From: Gammaproteobacteria bacterium
GTDB lineage: Bacteria; Pseudomonadota; Gammaproteobacteria; Pseudomonadales; Halieaceae
Direction of reading: 5' to 3'
Length of the DNA stretch: 64,000 nucleotides
Assembly (NCBI GenBank): GCA_024742415.1
Contig: JANSYN010000002.1
Span: 124,001-188,000 of the forward strand
Of the stretch, positions 19,270 through 30,108 are shown in pieces (position 1 is the first letter of the stretch; every line of letters begins with the position of its first letter). The notes beneath the pieces are model-generated. The model searched no databases. It was given only the letters and a program-made list of their open reading frames with translations, and had not been told where the DNA came from. Made by a program: the position numbers and the translations under genes.

Positions 19270-20349
19270 CTAGCCCAGTCTGCGGCGCGCCACCAGGCCA
19301 AGCAACGCAATCAACACCAAAAGGCCGCCCGCGGGAAGTACCGGAACGGGTTTGGGCATCGCGCGGGGATCACCCGAACCGCCCTGCAGCAAATTCACCT
19401 CCGCGCCGGCGGCACTGGTGGCGTCATTGTCAGCAAACTTGCGCACTCGTATCCAGTCCACATCGATGCCACCTGTGCCAGACGAGATGCCTCCGATATA
19501 GAGAGAAAGATCGGCATCGCGGGCATACAGCGTGTCGGCGCTCGTCAGCGCACCCACCGGTGCCGGTGCCTGCGCACGCAGGTCACCCGTGTCCGGCCAC
19601 GCGAGCGACCACACACCTACCGCGCCGCCGTGTGCCTCCAGTGAGCTTGTCCAGTTGTGACCACTGCAGGAGTCCGACCCACCGCCTTTAACAGAAATAC
19701 GTATATCGGCCGAGTCGGCCAACAGACCATAGCGCACGAGCCCCGCCGTGCCCCAGTAAATGCCGGGCCAATTGCCGTTAATGCTCTCGACATCCGCCTC
19801 CACTATGTAGGTATCGGACTGAGGGAAGGTGGTGGACGCGCTATAGAGACCGCTACTGCTCCAACTGAGGCTGGCAACACCGCCGGATACCGTATTTGCT
19901 GGCGTGCCACACGCAGCAGAAAATTCACCAAGATCAACGCTGAAATCTTCGAACAGGTCGAATGTCGCAGACGCATCGGAGGCCGCCGCACCTGCTGCAT
20001 TGCCGTAGACCATTTGTATGTCGACGCTACCTGCGGCGGGCACGTTTGGCACACGCACCCACACTGCGGTCGCGGCGCTGTTCATGCCCGACTCCACCCA
20101 GTAAGGCAGGACCGTTGAAAAATCATCACTGACAAAGCGCAGATCCGACCCATCCGCATTGAGCTTGCCGGCCCCGACCAGGCTGGCCGTATCGATGGTC
20201 AACAGCACCTGATGGTCTGTTAACGCTTCTGCATTGCTGTTATTGATGGTTATCGGTGTGGCGTAGTTCCACGGGTCAAAAGGCCCCGCGAACGCCTCGA
20301 ATGATATGCCCAGAAGGAGTACGAGTGTGCCCAGGTGATGTTTGATCAT
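19270..20349 (-). CDS. Exported DUF2341 protein with C-terminal sorting-like signal
   Basis: A 359-residue secreted protein. A signal peptide (IKHHLGTLVLLLGISFEAFAG) is followed by a DUF2341 domain: PWNYATPITINNSNAEALTDHQV, LRFVSDDFSTVLPYWVE and VWVRVPNVPAAGSVDIQMVYGNA. The middle looks like a beta-sandwich of the concanavalin type. The C-terminus, PVPVLPAGGLLVLIALLGLVARRRLG, is a proline-rich motif, one hydrophobic helix and an Arg cluster, like the CTERM sorting tags processed by exosortase/rhombosortase-type enzymes. The ATG at 20349 was chosen over one eight codons upstream because an AGGGAA site precedes it. DUF2341 is common in surface proteins, function unknown. Confidence 0.75.
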   Translation of the reverse strand: MIKHHLGTLVLLLGISFEAFAGPFDPWNYATPITINNSNAEALTDHQVLLTIDTASLVGAGKLNADGSDLRFVSDDFSTVLPYWVESGMNSAATAVWVRVPNVPAAGSVDIQMVYGNAAGAAASDASATFDLFEDFSVDLGEFSAACGTPANTVSGGVASLSWSSSGLYSASTTFPQSDTYIVEADVESINGNWPGIYWGTAGLVRYGLLADSADIRISVKGGGSDSCSGHNWTSSLEAHGGAVGVWSLAWPDTGDLRAQAPAPVGALTSADTLYARDADLSLYIGGISSGTGGIDVDWIRVRKFADNDATSAAGAEVNLLQGGSGDPRAMPKPVPVLPAGGLLVLIALLGLVARRRLG

Positions 20350-20740
20350 TGCTTCCCTGCCTTGAATTGCCATGGCGCAAGCGCGCCTGTTTTTTTATTA
20401 CCACCGACGTTGGCCTATTGAGCGAGTCGGTGATGCTTCTTCCACATGCGCTGATGTCAGCTCAGTAGGCTGCCGGCAGGGTGTCGTATCAGGTGTGATC
20501 ACCTGCGGTGATCGATGCTCACACCGGGGCGCAAAAAAGTCGCTTATGTCCCGTGGCGTTGTCACGATCGCGCTGACGCATCACACTTACGATCTCTGTC
20601 CTGCTTGCCGCCGAAATGCTACCAGAATCGCGACAGATTGTCTGACGTAAATTGTTCTCACCGAACAGTGCAATGCGGCACAGCGCGACTGCAAGACTGG
20701 CGCGCATCACTGCAACGCTGGGCACGCGCCGCCCTAAACG
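20350..20740. other. Non-coding stretch between DUF2341 gene and katG terminator
   Basis: About 390 bases with no credible gene. It contains a partial palindrome near 20494-20517 (TGATCACCTGCGGTGATC), which could be a regulator site for the DUF2341 gene. Otherwise nothing is recognised. Confidence 0.45.
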
Positions 20741-20775
20741 CAAAAAGGCCCTGCCACCAGGAGTGGCAGGGCCTT
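20741..20775 (-). terminator. Rho-independent terminator of katG
   Basis: A perfect 13-bp stem (20745-20757 with 20763-20775; AAGGCCCTGCCAC and its complement) with a 5-base loop, followed on the - strand by TTTTTG. It lies 25 bases after the katG stop and is oriented to end katG transcription. Confidence 0.92.
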
Positions 20776-20800
20776 GCAAAGGTGACTGCGGGTTGGACCG

Positions 20801-23423
<2,623 letters not shown>

Positions 23424-25256
23424 TTAGTCCGCGCTGCCTGACACACTGACAGCCACCACGTCCATCTCGCCCTCACCCGCAGGAATACTGAAGTACAAAT
23501 GCCGGGGACCTTCGGATGAGTCCCACTGGGCGACATAGTCACCAAAGGTCGCGCGCAACTCGATGCTACCTTGTGAATCCGTTACCCCTTCAAGCTGTGT
23601 GCGCCAGCGGTCATTCAGCAGCGACAGGATCGCCTCACCGTGGCGCGTCAGGTTTCCATCGTCACCATACACGCCCAGATTGAGGCGGCTTCGCGGACCC
23701 AGCGGGTTCCAGAAATTCCAGAAGATGATTTCTTCTACTGCCGGATGGCCCCACCACACACGCATAATCGCTTCTGCCTGTGCCGCGCGCTGCTCGGGAT
23801 CATCCGGTGCAGCAAAGGTCACTTCTGTGATGTGGATCGGCAATCCCGTCTCGGCCAGAGTGTCCAGCGCCCCGGCGTAATCATCGATGCGTGTTCGCTG
23901 ATCGAGACCGGCATCAATGCCAACGTTGACTAACCCGGGGGCAAAGTGCCCCTGCTGCCCTACCGCATCAACAGGTACACCGCGTGCTTTCAGATCGAGT
24001 ATGCGATCGCGCACAGCCACGGCATCCGGCCCGCCCAATCCGGTGAAAATGTCGTTGATCCATTCGTTGTAAACCAGCTCTGCGCCAGGATCCGCCTGAC
24101 GCGCCCAGTGAAAGACATCGTCGACTATCTCCTGACCGAGACGTACAGCAAACCAGTCGGTCAGCGGGTTTAGCATTTCATTGGTCACTTCCCACACATC
24201 AATGCGCCCGCTGTACCTGCTGACCACACGTTCGATTTGACCACGGATAAGCTCGCGCAACTCCGCTTTCGCCGATGCGCTTAACGACTCATCGGGAAAC
24301 TTCGCTCGCAGCCAGTCGGGCGTGCCACTGCCAGAAGCCAGTGGCGGATCATTCCCCCACAACAGGACGTGAGCTTTTACATCAAAGCCCAGAGACTCTG
24401 CCCAGGCCAGTTCCGCATCCGCCAGATCAAACCGGAACTCACCTTGTTGCGGCTCGGAATTGCGCCACTTCAAGCTGGTTTCGGCCACCAGCAAGCTGGC
24501 CACGCGACGAGCGATATCACCGTAAAACTCCAATCTGCCATCATCCTGCGCAAATTCGCGAATATCCAGCGGCACTCCGAAACGGAACGCGTACTGCAGT
24601 TGCCTGACAGTGATGGCTGCCTCGGGGCTGCCCGTCCACAGGCGCACGGGCCTGGAGCGCAATGCGATCGCGCGCTGGTCGGCGGCTTCGACCACAGCCA
24701 ATTCAGCCGCATCCAATGTTGCGTTCAAAGCAGCCGGCTTGCCCTGCTCCAGTATCGGCAGGGCAACGCTGCCTTGCAGCGCAGGTACAGGAAGGAAACT
24801 GCATGCGAAGGCATCGTCAGCACGCCGCTCCAGACAATCAGAACGACAGCCCAAATGATCCGGATCACACAGGGCATCACAACGGGAGAACTGCTGCGCA
24901 CTTTGCTGCTCACACATGGCAGCTCGCGCACTGCAATTCGCATTGATGCAGGCATCAGCATATTGTCCAAGAGGTGCGGCACAAAGCGTGCCCTGCGCTT
25001 CGAGCGACTGTTCACATTCCATTGCGCAGCGCGCCCCATCACTGGTATCGGTGAGTCGCGAGCACTGCATCAGGCATGCTTGATTGCTCTGCCGAGCAGC
25101 AACATTACACACTTCGCGCGCAGCCGTGGTGGTGTTCTTGCCCACGCTATCGGTGGAATCCTGACATCCCGCGATCACCAAAAGCGCGAAAACACAAACA
25201 AGCACACCCAAACCAGGCAAAGAACGTAGACACGGTGGCAAAGAGACGACATTCAT
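23424..25256 (-). CDS. Lipoprotein with cysteine-rich region and GH10 (xylanase-like) domain
   Basis: A 610-residue protein. A lipoprotein signal with lipobox VIAGC places the acylated Cys at 31. Residues about 50-152 hold some 15 cysteines in CxxxC-like pairs. The remainder is a glycoside hydrolase family 10 barrel: the strand motif KAHVLLWGNDPP, the acid/base Glu360 in WEVTNEM and the nucleophile Glu478 in ITEVT, with WNFWNP near the end. GH10 enzymes cleave beta-1,4-xylan backbones. The HVLLWGND and ITEVT variants differ from classical xylanases, so the exact substrate is open. The ATG at 25256 fits the signal peptide better than the upstream TTG. Confidence 0.8.
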   Translation of the reverse strand: MNVVSLPPCLRSLPGLGVLVCVFALLVIAGCQDSTDSVGKNTTTAAREVCNVAARQSNQACLMQCSRLTDTSDGARCAMECEQSLEAQGTLCAAPLGQYADACINANCSARAAMCEQQSAQQFSRCDALCDPDHLGCRSDCLERRADDAFACSFLPVPALQGSVALPILEQGKPAALNATLDAAELAVVEAADQRAIALRSRPVRLWTGSPEAAITVRQLQYAFRFGVPLDIREFAQDDGRLEFYGDIARRVASLLVAETSLKWRNSEPQQGEFRFDLADAELAWAESLGFDVKAHVLLWGNDPPLASGSGTPDWLRAKFPDESLSASAKAELRELIRGQIERVVSRYSGRIDVWEVTNEMLNPLTDWFAVRLGQEIVDDVFHWARQADPGAELVYNEWINDIFTGLGGPDAVAVRDRILDLKARGVPVDAVGQQGHFAPGLVNVGIDAGLDQRTRIDDYAGALDTLAETGLPIHITEVTFAAPDDPEQRAAQAEAIMRVWWGHPAVEEIIFWNFWNPLGPRSRLNLGVYGDDGNLTRHGEAILSLLNDRWRTQLEGVTDSQGSIELRATFGDYVAQWDSSEGPRHLYFSIPAGEGEMDVVAVSVSGSAD

Positions 25257-25539
25257 GGCAAATACCTGCGTCCACCCGGATAGCAACGATACTAAACCGA
25301 TAAGCGCCCGAGTAACAGCAGATCACAGCTATGACGGTAAACAGAGCGCTTACTGAAGAGGCGTAACTGAACTGATTGTGTGGGTAGATAGCCAGTCACA
25401 TACACCAGTTCCTGGTGTTTTCTCCCCGAGGCAATCCCTGTATAAAGTGCTGTATCTGTGCCCAATCCTGACCGGTTCTTGAAGGCGCAGACTTTCAGCA
25501 CGCTGCACCAGTGCACCACTCAAATCGAGAGCGACCAGC

Positions 25540-26223
25540 ATGTTCAGACGATACAGACGACCAGGGCTTGCCGCAGTGGTGGCATCAACGACTGCCGTAA
25601 CAGCACTCCTTGCCACCCTGGCGCACGCAGATAGCACAGCCGCACGTTGCGATATCTATGCGCGAGGCAATGACCATTCATCGGCGACGACCGCGTGCGT
25701 GTTCTCGCAACGCCAAGGCTTCATTTCGATTCAACGGGCAGATGGCGTCAACCACCACCTGAGCCCCGTGAAGCAAACTGTCGGGGCCTATACTGACGAA
25801 CAAGGTCGGCCAGTGCTGCGACAGTCCGGGCTTGGTGACCAGGGGCTCATTTTTCGATTGCCAGATGAAAGCGTCTACGTTTACTGGAACACTGGAGCAT
25901 CGACTACTGAACTGTCCGTCGATAATCCTACCGCGCCATTTACTACAGAAAATTACGATGCCACAGCACTGCTGCGCTGTCGCGCCGTAGATGCAAACGT
26001 ATTCGGCCAGTGCCCCGCCGGAATACTAAGGATGGAAAATCAACAGGCTTCCATCGTTGTGCTGGGCCCTGACGGCGAACAGTTCACCATCAACTTTATG
26101 ACTGACTACATCAATGCTACCAATCGCGCCGTCGAGGCTAAGTTGATCGGTGATACATGGGTGCTTTCATTTGCCAACGGCGAGGTCTGGGAAGTACCCG
26201 TTGCAGCCATCGAGGGCGGCTAA
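25540..26223 (+). CDS. Exported protein of unknown function
   Basis: A 227-residue protein with a Sec signal peptide (PGLAAVVASTTAVTALLATLAHA, cleavage near residue 31). The mature part is about 195 residues, likely beta-rich, with four cysteines (CDIYARG, ACVFSQ, LRCRAV, GQCPAG) that could form two disulfides. A C-terminal unit SIVVLGPDGEQFTINFMTDYINA looks conserved in character. I do not recognise a family. It stands alone, divergent from the GH10 lipoprotein and 217 bases before the phospholipase-D-like lipoprotein. Confidence 0.65.
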   Translation: MFRRYRRPGLAAVVASTTAVTALLATLAHADSTAARCDIYARGNDHSSATTACVFSQRQGFISIQRADGVNHHLSPVKQTVGAYTDEQGRPVLRQSGLGDQGLIFRLPDESVYVYWNTGASTTELSVDNPTAPFTTENYDATALLRCRAVDANVFGQCPAGILRMENQQASIVVLGPDGEQFTINFMTDYINATNRAVEAKLIGDTWVLSFANGEVWEVPVAAIEGG

Positions 26224-26440
26224 GAAACGGTAGCGGCTAGCCCGTCAATGGCAGCGGCGCGGCATGCCAGAACCACTCGACTCACTCCTGTGCGCTATTG
26301 AGTGACTACAACCTGCTCGCGCAGTGGCAAATGCCAGCGCCACTGCACCTTGCCACTGCATTAGCCCGGCCGTACTATAAATAGCGCGTCACTGGAGTCG
26401 CCTCATCCGCATCGAGAATCGTACAGTCGCCAGTCACTTC

Positions 26441-27940
26441 ATGCACCTTTTAGCCGGCGTTATTGCCATCGTGCTAACAGGCTGTGCAACGCTGCAGCCC
26501 GTAAACACGCCCGACGAATTTACGCCTGCTCCGGCATCATCGTCACTGTGGGACACACTTGCACAACTACGCGACGACGACTGGTTTTACCTGCTCAACA
26601 ACGGTGTAGACGCTTACGACTGGCGCCTGCGCGCCATCGATAGCGCCGTTGACAGTATTGATCTGCAAACGTTTATCTGGGAACTCGATACCGTTGGCCA
26701 CGGTATACGGGACAGACTGCTAGCCGCCGCCGCTCGCGGCGTGAAGGTGCGCGTACTGACCGATGATTCCTTTATCCTGGATGCCGATGCGCAGCTGTTG
26801 GCCATCGACAATCACGACAACATCCAACTACGCGTTTATAACCCGTACAAGAGGCGCTCAAGCAGTATCGCCCTGCGCAGCATTCTGAACGCAGGTGAGT
26901 TTTACCGACTTGATCATCGTATGCACAATAAAGTTATGGTCATCGATGGGCGCGTTGCCGTGATCGGCGGGCGCAATCTTGATGAGAAATACTTTGGCTA
27001 CGATGAGCAGTACAACTTTCGCGACATGGAGTTGGTGACCGGAGGGTCAACTGTTCAACGCCTGGCCAATGGCTTCGACGACTACTGGAACGAGCGCTGG
27101 ACCTTTCCAATCGCTGACATCGCGCAGCAGCGCGGCAGCTACGTTCAAGAGCCAATGCTTGAAGGCAACCTGGAGGCATTGTTGCCCGTCGAGGCTAATG
27201 AATCAGAGATGCAGCGCCTGCAACAATGGCAATCCCTGGTTACTGCCGCGCACACGGGTACGGCCCAGATGCTCATAGATAATCCACCCAGCGACCGCCC
27301 GGAGGCAGACACAGACGCTCCGGTGCAGGTGGCGCAGGCACTTCTACAGGCTATAGAGGCTGCCCGTAAGGAAATATGGCTCGTTTCCGCCTACCTGATT
27401 CCCACGGAACGGTTTGAACAGGCCATCGAGCACGCAATCGCCCGGGGCGTGCGCGTGCGCGTCCTCACCAATTCAATCGGTTCGACTAATCATATCACTG
27501 CGCACAGCGCCTGGCGCAGGCACGTACATCACCTGCTGCAGTTGGGAGTTGAGGTTCATGAACTGCGCGAGGACGCGGCAGATCGGTATCTGTACATCGC
27601 ATCGCCCGTCTCAGAAAAGACACTGTCACTCCACGCCAAGTTGATGCTTATTGATGATGATCGCGTATTCATTGGCAGCGCCAACTTTGACCCACGCTCC
27701 TTGCGTATCAACACAGAGGTTGGCCTGCTGGTTCGCAGCACCGGACTCAACACCGCGATGCGTACTGCGCTCACTCCGGACTTTGCACCACGTAACGCGT
27801 GGCAACTCGAACTGGACGCAGACCACAAGGTTCGTTGGGTGGCTGGCCGGGAAGTGCGACATCACCAGCCCAGTGTTTCTCATATGCGCCGCATAGAAGA
27901 TTGGTTCCTGAGTCGACTGCCGCTCGAAAGTGAGATGTAG
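26441..27940 (+). CDS. Phospholipase D-like (cardiolipin-synthase-type) lipoprotein
   Basis: A 499-residue protein with a short lipoprotein signal, LTGC, lipidated at Cys15. Two HKD catalytic motifs are complete: His162-Lys164-Asp169 (HNKVMVIDG with GGRNLDEKYFG) and His398-Lys400-Asp405 (HAKLMLIDD with GSANFDPRS). This is the phosphatidyltransferase/PLD arrangement of cardiolipin synthases, but the lipoprotein anchor and lack of TM helices suggest a periplasmic phospholipase or transphosphatidylase similar to YmdC/ClsC relatives. It lies 100 bases before a glycerophosphodiesterase on the same strand. Start ATG at 26441 lacks a strong ribosome site. Confidence 0.85.
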   Translation: MHLLAGVIAIVLTGCATLQPVNTPDEFTPAPASSSLWDTLAQLRDDDWFYLLNNGVDAYDWRLRAIDSAVDSIDLQTFIWELDTVGHGIRDRLLAAAARGVKVRVLTDDSFILDADAQLLAIDNHDNIQLRVYNPYKRRSSSIALRSILNAGEFYRLDHRMHNKVMVIDGRVAVIGGRNLDEKYFGYDEQYNFRDMELVTGGSTVQRLANGFDDYWNERWTFPIADIAQQRGSYVQEPMLEGNLEALLPVEANESEMQRLQQWQSLVTAAHTGTAQMLIDNPPSDRPEADTDAPVQVAQALLQAIEAARKEIWLVSAYLIPTERFEQAIEHAIARGVRVRVLTNSIGSTNHITAHSAWRRHVHHLLQLGVEVHELREDAADRYLYIASPVSEKTLSLHAKLMLIDDDRVFIGSANFDPRSLRINTEVGLLVRSTGLNTAMRTALTPDFAPRNAWQLELDADHKVRWVAGREVRHHQPSVSHMRRIEDWFLSRLPLESEM

Positions 27941-28040
27941 ATCGGCTCGCTTAAGCATGGTTTGCGCAGTTGGAGTTTGACACCCCCGGGGCGGCGGCAT
28001 GCACCAGTGATGTTCACCCCGGTTAAGTAACGAGTACGCT

Positions 28041-29891
28041 ATGTCATCAACAGTCTTCACAGCGATCTGCGGCCTTCGCGAGCACTGGCGCGCCGTTCTG
28101 TGCATACATACCTTGTTTACGTTGATGGGTATCAGCGTGCTGACACCCCTGTTTGGCGCCAGCGTACGCGCGGCGGTATCGCTTTCAGGATCTGCTGCAC
28201 TGGCCGACCAGGAAATTGCGAGTCTGCTGCTTTCGCCCACCGGCTTTGTGGCGGGGCTTATGCTGCTGTCAGTGCTACTGGCAATCACCGGGCTGGAGAT
28301 TGCCGCGATGCAGGTTGTCGCCCACGTCGCACGCAACCGGGGTGCAGCCACGGCGCTGCGCGCCACCGTGTGGTCAATGCGTCACAGCGGGATGATTGTG
28401 CGCCTGACGCTGCAACTGGTTTTGCGTGCGCTGGTTTATATTGTGCCTTACCTTGTTGTCGTGGCCGCCATTGCCTGGCTGCTGCTCACTGATTATGACA
28501 TCAACTACTACTTATCAGAGCGGCCAGGCAGCTTCATAGCGGCACTGAGTCTGAGCGCTGGCGCCACAGCACTGTTGCTCTGGTTGTTGGGGCGACGCCT
28601 GGTGGGCTGGTGCCTGGCGCTACCCCTGGTACTAACGCGAGATGCTTTGCCGGCCGCAGCATTTGGCATGAGCGAGCAACTCACTGCCGATCTGCGCGGA
28701 CACTGCGCGCGCACTCTCACAGGGTGGCTGGCACTGGCACTGGCAACCAACGCAATACCAGCACTGTTTCTTACATTGTCGACTGACACCATCATCAGCC
28801 TGCAAATCGAATCGCTCCAGTTCCTGGTGATTTTGCTTGGGAGTGTCGGTCTGCTATGGGCACTTCTGGGCTTCATGATCAATGCCTATATCATCGGGTT
28901 ATTAGCCTTTAGCATAGAAGCACTGCACTGCACGGCAGCAGGTTCAACCAGACTCAACGAAAGGCTGCTGTCTGAACTCGGCTCCACCCCACGACCACGC
29001 CCCTTACTACTGGCTGCAGCAACGATCACACTGACGGCAGTATCCGTTGCAGGAACTGTTACTCTGCTTGGCGACATCACCGTGGCGGACAGGACGGTCG
29101 TCATCGCGCATCGTGGTGCAGCAGGTAGTGCACCCGAAAATACGCTGGCGGCAGTACGTCAGGCCGTGGCCGACGGTGCCGACTGGGTTGAGATCGATGT
29201 ACAAGAAACGCGTGATGGTAAGGTCGTGGTCATGCACGACAGCGATTTCATGAAGCTTGCGGCGAACCCGATGAAAGTCTGGGAAGGCGATCTGGCCGCC
29301 ATCCAACAGATTGATGTAGGTAGCTGGTTCGGAGCGGCATATGCCACCGAGCGCGTGCCCACACTGGCACAGGTGCTTGAGGAGGTTCGCGACAAAGTTT
29401 CACTGGTCATCGAATTGAAGTATTACGGCCATGATCAGGACCTGGAAAGACGCGTGATTGAACTTGTTGAAGAACAGAAGATGTCTGACCAGGTGGTTGT
29501 CATGTCACTGAAACTGGCAGGCATCAAGCGGGTGCAGGCACTGCGACCCAAATGGACAACCGGATTGCTGGCAGCCACAGCCGTCGGTGACCTGAGCAAG
29601 CTCGACGTAGACTTCCTCGCCGTTAGTACTTCCCTGGCTTCACCTGCATTTATCAAGCGCGCACAGGCCAATGGCAAGCAGGTGTACGTGTGGACGGTAA
29701 ACGACGGCTTGTCGCTGTCGCGCTGGATGTCTTTTGGCGTCGACGGCGTGATTACCGACGAGCCCGCACTCGCCCGGGACATACTGCAACAGCGCTCACA
29801 ATTGTCCGCTGGCGAGCGCCTGTTGCTAAGCATCAGTACCCTGTTTGGTACTCCCGAGTTGGCGCGCCAGTACCGAGACAACTCGCCGTGA
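28041..29891 (+). CDS. Glycerophosphodiester phosphodiesterase with N-terminal membrane domain
   Basis: A 616-residue protein. The first 345 residues form about seven or eight transmembrane helices of the GPDPase membrane-domain type. The C-terminal part is a GDPD barrel: IAHRGAAGSAPENT with catalytic His357, VEIDVQETRDGKVVVMHD with metal ligands and the second His, LVIELKYYG, and VWTVNDGLSLSRWMSFGVDGVITDEP. GDPDs hydrolyse glycerophosphodiesters to glycerol-3-phosphate and an alcohol. Together with the adjacent PLD-like lipoprotein it suggests envelope phospholipid turnover. The active domain should face one side of the inner membrane; which side is not determined here. Confidence 0.88.
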   Translation: MSSTVFTAICGLREHWRAVLCIHTLFTLMGISVLTPLFGASVRAAVSLSGSAALADQEIASLLLSPTGFVAGLMLLSVLLAITGLEIAAMQVVAHVARNRGAATALRATVWSMRHSGMIVRLTLQLVLRALVYIVPYLVVVAAIAWLLLTDYDINYYLSERPGSFIAALSLSAGATALLLWLLGRRLVGWCLALPLVLTRDALPAAAFGMSEQLTADLRGHCARTLTGWLALALATNAIPALFLTLSTDTIISLQIESLQFLVILLGSVGLLWALLGFMINAYIIGLLAFSIEALHCTAAGSTRLNERLLSELGSTPRPRPLLLAAATITLTAVSVAGTVTLLGDITVADRTVVIAHRGAAGSAPENTLAAVRQAVADGADWVEIDVQETRDGKVVVMHDSDFMKLAANPMKVWEGDLAAIQQIDVGSWFGAAYATERVPTLAQVLEEVRDKVSLVIELKYYGHDQDLERRVIELVEEQKMSDQVVVMSLKLAGIKRVQALRPKWTTGLLAATAVGDLSKLDVDFLAVSTSLASPAFIKRAQANGKQVYVWTVNDGLSLSRWMSFGVDGVITDEPALARDILQQRSQLSAGERLLLSISTLFGTPELARQYRDNSP

Positions 29892-30108
29892 TCCCGCAGG
29901 CAAATGTCGCCGTCACCGGAAAAGGCCGGGCAGCGTGCCTGCAACTGGCCTCTACAGCGGAAATAGCCCTTTGAAAGCATGATTCCCGTCTCTTGCTCGG
30001 CTGCTGGCGGGACGCGCAGGGTGCCCTTCGGGTTCTGGCTCCCTGCGGCTGCTTTCGCTAAACTCTGCCTCCCTTCCTACTTACACCCACCTGAGACAGG
30101 ACTCCAAT

